Shown in pieces: positions 38,237-45,571 of a stretch of DNA of 64,000 nucleotides (position 1 is the stretch's first letter; each line of letters begins with the position of its first letter). This DNA comes from Humibacillus sp. DSM 29435 (GTDB taxonomy: Bacteria > Actinomycetota > Actinomycetes > Actinomycetales > Dermatophilaceae): contig NZ_MAST01000007.1 of the NCBI RefSeq assembly GCF_001758225.1, positions 62,001 through 126,000 of the forward strand, written 5' to 3'. The position numbers and the translations under genes were made by a program. The notes under the pieces are model-generated. The model did no database searches, was not told the DNA's origin, and saw only the letters and a program-made list of their open reading frames with translations.

Positions 38237-39016
38237 GTGCCGTACCCAGCAGAGGGCGCCGACGAGCGGCCCGACCCGCTCCGCGACCAGCACGTCGCCT
38301 TCCCTGACGCCCCGGGGGCGCAGCCGAGCGGTCCGTCGTTGCCGAGATCGGCCTGGGCCCCCTCCGCCCGAACGTCACCGGTCGGCGCCCCACCCTCGGG
38401 CCCGCCGCCGACGGCTGAACCAGCATCGCCCACCCCTCCCTGGGCCCCAGGTCGCCCTGCGCCGACTCCGAATCGGCGCCGCCGCGTGCTGCGCACCCTC
38501 GTCGTGGTGTGGATCGGCTTCGCCGTGTTCGGCAACCACGACCAGCACTCGAGCGACTCGGTCGGCGACGGCGGCACCGGCATCGTGATGGGCGCCGGGG
38601 GGAACGTGCCGGGCGACGGTCACGACCCGACCGCTCTTCTACCCACCGGCACCGACGTCGGAGCGACGCCGACCGGAGTGCGCCAGTTTCGGGTCGAGGT
38701 GGCGAGTACGGATGACCTCGTGAACGTGACCCAGAAAAGCGCGAGCGGCGACTTCGAGCAGGGGACGCCGGGATCGTGGAGCGGCGATATCGACGCGAAC
38801 GCCGGCTACGCCGCTGCCGTCGGACCCGCGGGGGCCCAGTTGAGCCAGGGCCCGCCGGTCAGCCCGAAGGTGAGCGCCATCGTCACCGCCGTGGCCAAGG
38901 ACAGCACCAGCACCGTGCAGTGCCGCGTCTACGCCGACGACGTGCTCGTGCTCATGTCGACCGGGCCCGGCACCGTCACCTGTCGGGTCCCGGCGGTCGA
39001 CGGCAACGGCAGATGA
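38237..39016 (+). CDS. Single-pass membrane protein with extracytoplasmic Cys-pair domain (tandem paralogue 1)
   Basis: The 259-aa product is not assigned to a named family with certainty. It has a Pro/Ala/Ser-rich cytoplasmic N-terminus (about 75 residues), a basic stop RRRRVLRT, one transmembrane helix (about residues 80-98), a Gly/Asp/Ser linker, and a C-terminal beta-rich domain. That domain begins FRVEVAS and ends with VQCRVYADDVLVLMSTG, then GTVTCRV. The two cysteines and their spacing recur in the next two genes, and the layout resembles MmpS proteins. GGAGG stands 5 nt before the GTG start. It is divergent from hrpA. Confidence 0.8.
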   Translation: MPYPAEGADERPDPLRDQHVAFPDAPGAQPSGPSLPRSAWAPSARTSPVGAPPSGPPPTAEPASPTPPWAPGRPAPTPNRRRRVLRTLVVVWIGFAVFGNHDQHSSDSVGDGGTGIVMGAGGNVPGDGHDPTALLPTGTDVGATPTGVRQFRVEVASTDDLVNVTQKSASGDFEQGTPGSWSGDIDANAGYAAAVGPAGAQLSQGPPVSPKVSAIVTAVAKDSTSTVQCRVYADDVLVLMSTGPGTVTCRVPAVDGNGR

Positions 39017-39157
39017 GGGCGCCGACGGGCGACTGGCGCGGCTGACCGGGGTCGAGGTGCGCGCGGCGGAACCGGAGCTCGGAACGATGCATCGGAGGGG
39101 CACTCCCGCTCGCTAGATTGGGGGCCGAGCAGCCACGAACAGGGGACGTAAGACGCC

Positions 39158-39934
39158 GTGTCAGAGATTCCGCCGTACCGACCAGATCCACTCGCGCCCG
39201 GTTTCACCCCGGCGGCCGAGAGCGCGCCCGACAGCGGGCACGACCACCACGTCAGCTTTCCCGACCAGCCGACCACGGCGCCGACGAACCCGCCGGTCGC
39301 GCCGGTCGCATCACAGAGCGCACCCCCCTCGGGGATGCCGGCGCGGTCTTACCCGTCGTACCAGGGGAACAGCCAGCAGCCGGGCTGGCACGGCAACGCA
39401 GGGTCAGGACCGTCGTTCCAGCCGCCGGGGGCCCCTCCCGGTCGACGACCGTCGCGGGTGCGCACCCTGGTGCTGGCCGCCGTGTTCTTCGTGGTGGTGC
39501 CGCTCGTGGTCGTCGGCCTCGTGGTGGGCAACCGCAGTGACCGCAGCACCGATCCCTCACCCCGGGCTGCTCGGCCGACGACCGTTCCGAACTCACCGCT
39601 GTCGGTCGACCCGACTCCGGTTCCGCGCCTGACTCCAGACGTGCGCTCGGTGCGCTTCGAGGTGCAGGGCACGGGTCGCGCCGACATCCGGATCTACCGC
39701 AACGGCGCCTCCCAGAGGATCAAGGACGTCACCCTCCCCTACGCCGTCTCGGTTCCGGTCGGTGACGACCGCTCGCCCTACATCTCCGTCGACGCCACCG
39801 ACTACGAGCGCACCGACTCGATGAAGTGCATCGCGACGGCAGGCGCGGAAGTCGTCGCGGTCAACGTCGGCACGCGCCGGGTCGAGTGCACGGTCACGTC
39901 GTCGTCGCTGCCGACCTCCGGCGACAAGCTGTGA
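39158..39934 (+). CDS. Single-pass membrane protein with extracytoplasmic Cys-pair domain (tandem paralogue 2)
   Basis: The 258-aa product repeats the architecture of its neighbour: a Pro/Ser/Gln-rich cytoplasmic segment (about 100 residues), a transmembrane helix LVLAAVFFVVVPLVVVGLVV, and an extracytoplasmic domain starting VRFEVQGTGRADIRIYRN and ending MKCIATAGAEVVAVNVGTRR, then VECTV. The two cysteines probably form a disulphide. The GTG at 39158 has AGGGGAC upstream. The stop overlaps the next start as GTGA. The function is unknown; an MmpS-like accessory role is a guess from topology and the Cys motif. Confidence 0.8.
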   Translation: MSEIPPYRPDPLAPGFTPAAESAPDSGHDHHVSFPDQPTTAPTNPPVAPVASQSAPPSGMPARSYPSYQGNSQQPGWHGNAGSGPSFQPPGAPPGRRPSRVRTLVLAAVFFVVVPLVVVGLVVGNRSDRSTDPSPRAARPTTVPNSPLSVDPTPVPRLTPDVRSVRFEVQGTGRADIRIYRNGASQRIKDVTLPYAVSVPVGDDRSPYISVDATDYERTDSMKCIATAGAEVVAVNVGTRRVECTVTSSSLPTSGDKL

Positions 39935-40950
39935 CGGGCCCACCAGACGGCCCACCAGGCGGGGCTGACGAACCGCGCGACACCGCCGCTCCATCTCCCC
40001 CTTCTTCAGCCACTCCATCCGCCACCCCACCGAACCGCAGCGACCTTCCGCCGGTGACGGGCTCGGGCGGCTTCGACCCGATGGACCACCTGGCCGGTCA
40101 GCCCAGCGGCGGGGCCAGCTGGGTGCCGGAGCGGGCGTCGGCGACACCGCAGCCCCCCGGCCCGTCGGGCAACGCGCCCACCGTTGACGGCTCGTTCTTC
40201 GCGCCGCCCGGGTCGACGCCCGGACGACACCTCAAGCCCTGGCAGATAGCGGGCGCTCTGGCTCTGGTCTTCGTTCCGCTGGTCTGGTGGTTCACGGCCA
40301 GCCTCACCGACCGCGCCACCGACCCTGCGGTCGGCGAGCCGGGCGTCGCGGCCTCCGTCTCCCCGTCGTCTCCCACCGCCACCCGCACGGGCGCCGTCAC
40401 CACCTCCGGACCATCGGGCAGCGCGAGCGCCAGCCTCGACCCGACGACCGACCCGCTGCCCCCGATACTGCCCCCCGACGCCTCCGGCGACTTCCCGACC
40501 CTGCCTTCGGTCACGGTCCCCGACCAGCCCACCGCGCCGACCGCACGCGGCGCCAGCCCGACGAACAAGCCGGTACTCACCGCTCCTCCGTCGTTGCTCC
40601 CTGCACCGACCGTGTCGATCACGGCGATCCCACCGGGAGCCAAGACGATCCGTTTCGAAGCCCAGGCCGCCGGTGACGCGAAGATCGAGGTGTCGCTCTC
40701 CGATGCGACCCACCAGCGGTTCGACTACCCGCTGCAGAAGGCACCTTTGGCGTTCGAGGTACCCGTGGGCTCGAACCTGAGCAACAGCGACTACTTCAGC
40801 CTGCGAGTGCGCAGTCCCTACGACTCGAGCGCCACGCGGCCCGACGTCGCCTGCCGCATCCTCGTCGACGGGGTGGTCGTCACGTCACAGCAGGGGCAGG
40901 GCTACGTCACCTGCTACATCAGCCCGTACTACGACGTGCGCCGCACCTGA
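39931..40950 (+). CDS. Single-pass membrane protein with extracytoplasmic Cys-pair domain (tandem paralogue 3)
   Basis: The 339-aa product is the longest of the three paralogues. A Pro/Ser/Thr-rich cytoplasmic tail (about 105 residues) leads to a transmembrane helix IAGALALVFVPLVWWFTASL, a long Ser/Thr/Pro-rich linker, and the shared domain IRFEAQAAGDAKIEVSLSD. The Cys pair follows in VACRILVDGVVVTSQQGQG, then YVTCYI. It is translationally coupled to the preceding gene (GTGA overlap) and converges on the FemX-like gene with a 7-bp gap. Its similarity to MmpS domains is suggestive only. Confidence 0.8.
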   Translation: MTGPPDGPPGGADEPRDTAAPSPPSSATPSATPPNRSDLPPVTGSGGFDPMDHLAGQPSGGASWVPERASATPQPPGPSGNAPTVDGSFFAPPGSTPGRHLKPWQIAGALALVFVPLVWWFTASLTDRATDPAVGEPGVAASVSPSSPTATRTGAVTTSGPSGSASASLDPTTDPLPPILPPDASGDFPTLPSVTVPDQPTAPTARGASPTNKPVLTAPPSLLPAPTVSITAIPPGAKTIRFEAQAAGDAKIEVSLSDATHQRFDYPLQKAPLAFEVPVGSNLSNSDYFSLRVRSPYDSSATRPDVACRILVDGVVVTSQQGQGYVTCYISPYYDVRRT

Positions 40951-40957
40951 CCGCCGG

Positions 40958-42163
40958 TCAGACGTCGTCGTCGGGCGATGAGCCGAGACGGCGCTTGTTG
41001 ACCGCCACCCGCAGGGCCATCGCCCGGTCGAAAACGGTGTGCCAGAACCGGTTGAGCACCAGCTCACGCTCACCCACCAGCTCGACGACGTCGGCGCCGG
41101 CGCCGAGCTTGAAGAGCAGCAGCCCGGTGAGAGGCGAGGTGGCCCCGAGTGAGGTGTTGAAACCGCGGAAGTCGTATGCGGTACAGCCGGCTTCGATGGC
41201 GTCCTGGATCGCTCGCCACTGCAGGGCGTTGCTGGCGCGGGCGTCGCGGTTGCGCTCGGTCGAGCCGCCGTAGAGGTAGGAGAAGGTGTCACCGACCCGG
41301 AGCATGATGGCTGAGGCCAGCACGTCGCCGTCGACGTGAGCCTCGTACACCCGACCGGTCAGGCGCCCGGGGTCGGTCTCGCCGAACGCCGCAAGCATCT
41401 GCGCGAAGTAGGCCTTGGGCCGCGGATGGAAGTGGTCACGCTGCGCCGACTCGCAGTAGAGCGCATGGAAGGTGTCGACCCCCTCGGCGCCCACGGCACG
41501 CACCGCCACCCCGGCCTTCTCGGCCTTCTTGATGTTGCGGCGCCACTGCTGGTTCATCGACCTGAGCACGGTGGGCGCGTCGCGGTCCGCGATGTCGAGC
41601 ACGCACAGGTAGCGCGGCTGACCGACCGCGGCGCCCGAACCGGCGCCGATCGGCAGCCAGGACCGCGCCGCCAGCCACGACTCGAGCGGGGGCGCCACCG
41701 GGCCCACCACCGTCGCGGGGAGACTGGTGAACGAGAGCAGCCCACCGGCTGCGACCTGCTTCTTGACCGGCTCGGGGGCCCAGGTGCGGGCCGGCACCGG
41801 AAAGCCGAGACGCAGGGCGAACGCCCCCGACGACCGCGCCCAGGCGACGAGAGGGTCGAGCCACGCACCGGGGTCGGCGGCGACGGCATCCCAGGGCAGG
41901 GCGGGCCCCTCGGGAAGGTAGGCGAAGCTGCGCCTGGTGCGCGGGATGCTCCGCGACATCACGAGGGCGGCACCCACGCGCTCACCCGATGCGTCGAACC
42001 AGCCGAGGTGGCGGTGTCGCCAGTCGGGCTTCGTGCGAGACCACTCGGGCGTCTGCAGAAAGCTGCCGCCGACCGCCAGCACGGTCTCGCGAGCCTCGTC
42101 GGCGGTGACGGGTCGAACCGTGAAGGGTCCGGCGAGCGTGGGCGCGTCGGTCTCGGCGTTCAT
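40958..42163 (-). CDS. FemABX-family peptidyltransferase (peptidoglycan interpeptide bridge type)
   Basis: The 401-aa product has the double-GNAT layout of FemABX proteins, which use aminoacyl-tRNA to add amino acids to lipid II. Key segments are FLQTPEWSRTKPDWRHRHLG, SIPRTRRSFAYLPEGPALPW, VLRSMNQQWRRNIKKAEKAG, FSYLYGGSTERNRDARASNA with LQWRAIQDAIEAGC, and YDFRGFNTSLG, the family's C-terminal signature. The open frame extends to 42403, but the ATG at 42163 starts just before the first domain and has TAGGGT 7 nt upstream with no Shine-Dalgarno sequence (leaderless). The amino acid added and the need for tRNA are not visible. Confidence 0.88.
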   Translation of the reverse strand: MNAETDAPTLAGPFTVRPVTADEARETVLAVGGSFLQTPEWSRTKPDWRHRHLGWFDASGERVGAALVMSRSIPRTRRSFAYLPEGPALPWDAVAADPGAWLDPLVAWARSSGAFALRLGFPVPARTWAPEPVKKQVAAGGLLSFTSLPATVVGPVAPPLESWLAARSWLPIGAGSGAAVGQPRYLCVLDIADRDAPTVLRSMNQQWRRNIKKAEKAGVAVRAVGAEGVDTFHALYCESAQRDHFHPRPKAYFAQMLAAFGETDPGRLTGRVYEAHVDGDVLASAIMLRVGDTFSYLYGGSTERNRDARASNALQWRAIQDAIEAGCTAYDFRGFNTSLGATSPLTGLLLFKLGAGADVVELVGERELVLNRFWHTVFDRAMALRVAVNKRRLGSSPDDDV

Positions 42164-42618
42164 GCGCGCCACCCTATCGGCGCCGAGACGCCGGCCCGAA
42201 ACACTCCTGTCGCGACCACGCCGCCGACGTCGACCTGAGACCGTGGGCCTCAGGTCACCGGTAGGAGCTTGTCGTGCAGGCGGGCGACGCTGCTCGGAGC
42301 CGGGGAGCGTGCGGGTGGCGGACCAGCCGCTGTCGATGCCCGGGGCGACCTCGAGCGCCTTGGCGCACCTCGGGCCTGAGATGGGCTGCGTCGAAGAGGG
42401 CACCGTTGAGGCGGCTCATGTCTGGCAGCAGGCGGCGTCTCTCCTCAAAGGTCGACCGGTCGGCCTGCGATACGCAAGAAGGTGCGGGTACGGCGGTCCA
42501 GCCGGCTTCGGCTCAACGTCATGCACCTAGCGTGCCCGACACCCGCAGGGCCTTTCACCCCGGACGGCCACGTGGGATGATCTCGCGGTCGACAACAGGC
42601 CAAGGAGGCTCGACTTCG
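42164..42618. other. 455-bp intergenic region without a convincing gene
   Basis: This stretch separates the divergent FemX-like and VOC genes. It contains the candidate leaderless -10 TAGGGT for the FemX-like gene (42176-42171, minus) and a small hairpin ACCTGAG-N9-CTCAGGT at 42233-42255. Minus-strand frames give protein-like fragments near 42260-42460 broken by stops and frame changes, possibly a decayed gene, but I recognise no family. AAGGAGG at 42602-42608 belongs to the VOC gene. Confidence 0.5.
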
Positions 42619-43011
42619 ATGCAGATGCGGCTGGAACTGATCCCGCTCCCGGTTTCGGACGTGGACCGAGCCATCGGCTTCTACGCCGACCAGCTCGGCT
42701 TCACGTTGAACCATGACGTGCAGCCCAGCGAGGGCGTGCGGGTCGTCCAGCTGACACCGCAGGGGTCGGGCTGCTCGGTCGGTTTCGGGACGGGGCTGGA
42801 TGTGTACGCGGGTGAACCGGGCAGTGTCCGAGGCCTGCATCTGGTGGTGGAAGACCTCACCGAGGCGCGTACCGAGCTGCTGCGCCGCGGGGTGGAGGTC
42901 GGCGAGATCCACGACTTCGGGGGCGGCGTCAGAGGGGCCTCCTTCTCCGATCCTGACGGCAACTCCATCGAGCTGCAGGAGATGGCGTGGCGCAAGGGCG
43001 CGACCTTCTAG
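42619..43011 (+). CDS. VOC-family (glyoxalase/bleomycin-resistance fold) protein
   Basis: The 130-aa product is a single VOC domain: MQMRLELIPLPVSDVDRAIG, FYADQLGFTLNHDV, a middle LHLVVEDLTEARTELLRRGV, and the C-terminal ASFSDPDGNSIELQEM with the usual metal-site glutamate. Such proteins include isomerases, dioxygenases and resistance proteins, so the function is open. AAGGAGG at 42602-42608 stands 10 nt before the ATG; an ATG two codons later (42625) is possible. No operon partner is evident. Confidence 0.85.
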   Translation: MQMRLELIPLPVSDVDRAIGFYADQLGFTLNHDVQPSEGVRVVQLTPQGSGCSVGFGTGLDVYAGEPGSVRGLHLVVEDLTEARTELLRRGVEVGEIHDFGGGVRGASFSDPDGNSIELQEMAWRKGATF

Positions 43012-43077
43012 AGCGTGCCTAGCAGCCTGCCGACGCGTCGCCGTTCGCTCGGGAGCGGTTCAGCGGGCCGGCCCACG

Positions 43078-43539
43078 TCAGGCGGAGCGGGTGTGCCGGA
43101 TCCACCAGAGCCCGAGCACCGGCAGCAGCAGGGGCACGTAGCCGTAGCCCGACCCGAAGTGCGACCACACGGTCTTGTCCGGAAAGGCGTCGGGCACCGC
43201 GTAGGAGATGGCGCCGACGACGAGCACGCCGACCAGCTCGATGCTCAGGGCGACTCTGGCGAGACGCACCGAGGCTCGGTCGCCCCGGGCGAGCCCGATG
43301 GTCGCGACGAGGTAGATCAGGGCGGCGAGCGCCGAGAGCAGGTACGAGACCGGGGCCCGGCTGTAGTACTCACTGATCTGCAGGATCGACCTCCCGGTGG
43401 CAGCAAGGGCCAGCAGGCCGTAGACCGCCACGAGCAGACGCCCGGGCCCGCGGCCCGTGTGCTGTCCGGTGCCGTCGGTGCGGTCGGTGCTGCTACTGGG
43501 GTTGGTGCTGTCACTGGGCTCGGTAGCGCCGTCAGGCAT
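43078..43539 (-). CDS. Small integral membrane protein, unknown function
   Basis: The 153-aa product has a Ser/Thr/Asp-rich N-terminus and four predicted transmembrane helices, at about residues 35-50, 66-84, 95-112 and 130-147 (the last, YVPLLLPVLGLWWIRH, near the C-terminus). No family is recognised. The ATG overlaps the end of the upstream membrane-protein gene by 8 bp, so the two are coupled and may form a complex. Confidence 0.75.
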   Translation of the reverse strand: MPDGATEPSDSTNPSSSTDRTDGTGQHTGRGPGRLLVAVYGLLALAATGRSILQISEYYSRAPVSYLLSALAALIYLVATIGLARGDRASVRLARVALSIELVGVLVVGAISYAVPDAFPDKTVWSHFGSGYGYVPLLLPVLGLWWIRHTRSA

Positions 43540-43894
43540 ACGGGCTCCACACCTGTTGCAGTCGTCCGAGCAGGATCATCACGACGAGGGCGCCGGAGAC
43601 CATGATGCCCATCGCCCACTGTCCCCGCTCCTTGATGGCGATGAGGATGGTCACGGGCAGCACGAGCAGCACCGTGAACAGGTAGGCGATGAAGGTGGCC
43701 CGCTCGCCGCCGTCGGTGATCGCCCCCGACCTGGCCAGGCCCACCACGAGCGTGGCGAGCAGACCGACCTCGATGACCGCCGAGACGACGATGAGCAGGT
43801 CGTCGACGACCTTGCGCCGCACCAGGTGGTGGCCGGCGATGAGGGCGAGCACGGCGCTCACCGCCAGCAGGCCGATGGTGAGGGGAACAAGCAC
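43532..43894 (-). CDS. Small integral membrane protein, unknown function
   Basis: The 120-aa product has four hydrophobic helices (MLVPLTIGLLAVSAVLALIA; LLIVVSAVIEVGLLATLVVG; FIAYLFTVLLVLPVTILIAI; MGIMVSGALVVMILLG) and short charged loops. No enzymatic motif is visible. It is the first gene of a two-gene membrane-protein unit whose frames overlap by 8 bp. It is divergent from the ADP-ribosylglycohydrolase gene, with 189 bp between them. Confidence 0.75.
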   Translation of the reverse strand: MLVPLTIGLLAVSAVLALIAGHHLVRRKVVDDLLIVVSAVIEVGLLATLVVGLARSGAITDGGERATFIAYLFTVLLVLPVTILIAIKERGQWAMGIMVSGALVVMILLGRLQQVWSPYA

Positions 43895-44083
43895 GGCGGC
43901 AGCCTACTTGGTCGCGCTGGGCCGGTTCGGGGCGCCACCACGGCCGGCCCCCGGGTCGGCTTCACCCCGACGTGGTCGTCGACGTGGGCCCTTGGGCTGG
44001 ATGGGCGTCGCCGTCGCCCGCACGAGGACGTAGATTTCACCCGTCAGGATGCCGTCCGGGCCCCTCTCGGCGAAGGAGAACAC

Positions 44084-45553
44084 GTGCCGACCCGATCCGA
44101 GCTCGTCGACCGCGCAGCCGGGGTGCTGCTCGGGGAGGCCTGCGGCGACGCTCTCGGTGTGCCCTACGAGATGGCGGCGCCACCGGTGGGCGAGGCGGTC
44201 ATGAAGGGGGGCGGTCTCGGGCCCTACGACGCGGGCGAGTGGAGCGACGACACGCAGATGACCCTGTGTGTGGCCCAGGTCGCCTCCCGCGGGGTCGACC
44301 TGACCAGTGCGCAGGGCCTCGACGCCGTCGCCGACGCCTTCGTCGCCTGGCTGTCTGGTGGCGCCAGCGACGTGGGCACGCAGACCAGAACCGTGCTCTC
44401 GGAAGCCGCAGCGCGCAGCGGTTCTGCCCACGAACGGCTGACCGGAGCCAGCGACGCCCTCCACGCCCGCACCGGGCTCACGGCCGGCAACGGCGCCCTG
44501 ATGCGCACCTCGATCGTGGGTATCGCCGCGGTCGACGACCGCCGGAAGACGGCCGCAGCGGCGCGAGCCGTCGCTCGGCTCACGCACGCCGACCCGCTCG
44601 CGGCCGACTCCTCGGTGCTGTGGTCGGAGGCGATCCGGGTTGCCGTGACCCAGGGCCGTCTCGACCTCGCGGCCGGCCTCGACCTGGTGAGCAGCACGAA
44701 CGCGGCTCGCTGGGGCGACTGGATCGAGGAGGCGACCGCCGCCGACCCCGGTGCCTTCCGCGACAACGGGTTCACGGTGACCGCCCTGCAGGCGGCGTGG
44801 GCGGCCATCACGTCGACCGACCGCGGCGACGGCTCGGCCATGCACCTGCAGCGCGGGCTCCAGGCGGCCGTCCGCGCCGGTCACGACACCGACACCGTGG
44901 CCGCCATCGCCGGCGCTCTGCTCGGAGCCCGCTACGGCTCGTCGGCCGTGCCGACCCAGTGGCGCCGGATGGTGCACGGCTGGCCGGGCTACCGCGCCCA
45001 CGACCTGGTCGAGCTCGCCGTCACCACCCTGGCCGGCGGCCGGCGGGTCGGGTCGTGGCCCTCGGTCGAGACGATGGTCGACCATGACATCCCCACCCTG
45101 GGCATCTCCCACCCCATCGACCCCGGCATCGTGCTCGGCAGCATCAGTGACCTGTACCGGGTGGCGAGCCTCGACGTGCAGGCCGTCGTGTCACTGTGCC
45201 CTCTCGGTCTCGCCGACATCCCGGCCTCGGGCATGTCCCCCCGCGACCACATCGAGTTCTGGATCAACGACGACCACATCGACTCCACGAACGGCACCGC
45301 CACCGAGGCACCCAACCCGCACCTCGACTTCGTTCTCGACGACGCGTCGTCGGCGCTGCGCCAGTTCCGGGCCGAGGGCAAGCGGGTGCTGGTGCACGGT
45401 CGCCGCGGCGAGCACCGCACGCAGGCGGTCGCGCTGCGGTACGCGGTCGACCTCGGCGTGGCCCCCGAGCTGGCGCAGCGCTCGATCAGGGACGCGCTGC
45501 CCGGCATCCATGCTGCCGGACGCCTGTGGGACGTGGCTGTCCATGGTGCCTGA
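44084..45553 (+). CDS. ADP-ribosylglycohydrolase fused to a phosphatase-like domain lacking the catalytic cysteine
   Basis: The 489-aa product has an N-terminal ADP-ribosylglycohydrolase domain with the magnesium-binding elements GEACGDALGVPYEM, EWSDDTQMTL and GHDTDTVAAIAGALLGARYG, expected to remove ADP-ribose from proteins or other targets. From about residue 335 a dual-specificity-phosphatase-like domain follows. Its P-loop reads VHGRRGEHRT where HCxxGxxR(S/T) is expected: residue 439 is Gly (GGT) instead of Cys, so phosphatase chemistry is not expected. AAGGAG precedes the GTG start at 44084. The open frame runs back to 43457 but overlaps the divergent membrane genes. Confidence 0.88.
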   Translation: MPTRSELVDRAAGVLLGEACGDALGVPYEMAAPPVGEAVMKGGGLGPYDAGEWSDDTQMTLCVAQVASRGVDLTSAQGLDAVADAFVAWLSGGASDVGTQTRTVLSEAAARSGSAHERLTGASDALHARTGLTAGNGALMRTSIVGIAAVDDRRKTAAAARAVARLTHADPLAADSSVLWSEAIRVAVTQGRLDLAAGLDLVSSTNAARWGDWIEEATAADPGAFRDNGFTVTALQAAWAAITSTDRGDGSAMHLQRGLQAAVRAGHDTDTVAAIAGALLGARYGSSAVPTQWRRMVHGWPGYRAHDLVELAVTTLAGGRRVGSWPSVETMVDHDIPTLGISHPIDPGIVLGSISDLYRVASLDVQAVVSLCPLGLADIPASGMSPRDHIEFWINDDHIDSTNGTATEAPNPHLDFVLDDASSALRQFRAEGKRVLVHGRRGEHRTQAVALRYAVDLGVAPELAQRSIRDALPGIHAAGRLWDVAVHGA

Positions 45554-45571
45554 GACCCGGCCCCCTGCAGC

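Noticed and set aside
38107-38583. N-terminal extension of HrpA to 38583
   Set aside because: It overlaps the divergent membrane-protein gene and lacks support. The ATG at 38106 has a -10-like hexamer at the right distance.
43457-44083. Plus-strand frame leading into the ADP-ribosylglycohydrolase gene
   Set aside because: It covers two convincing minus-strand membrane genes. AAGGAG before 44084 marks the real start.
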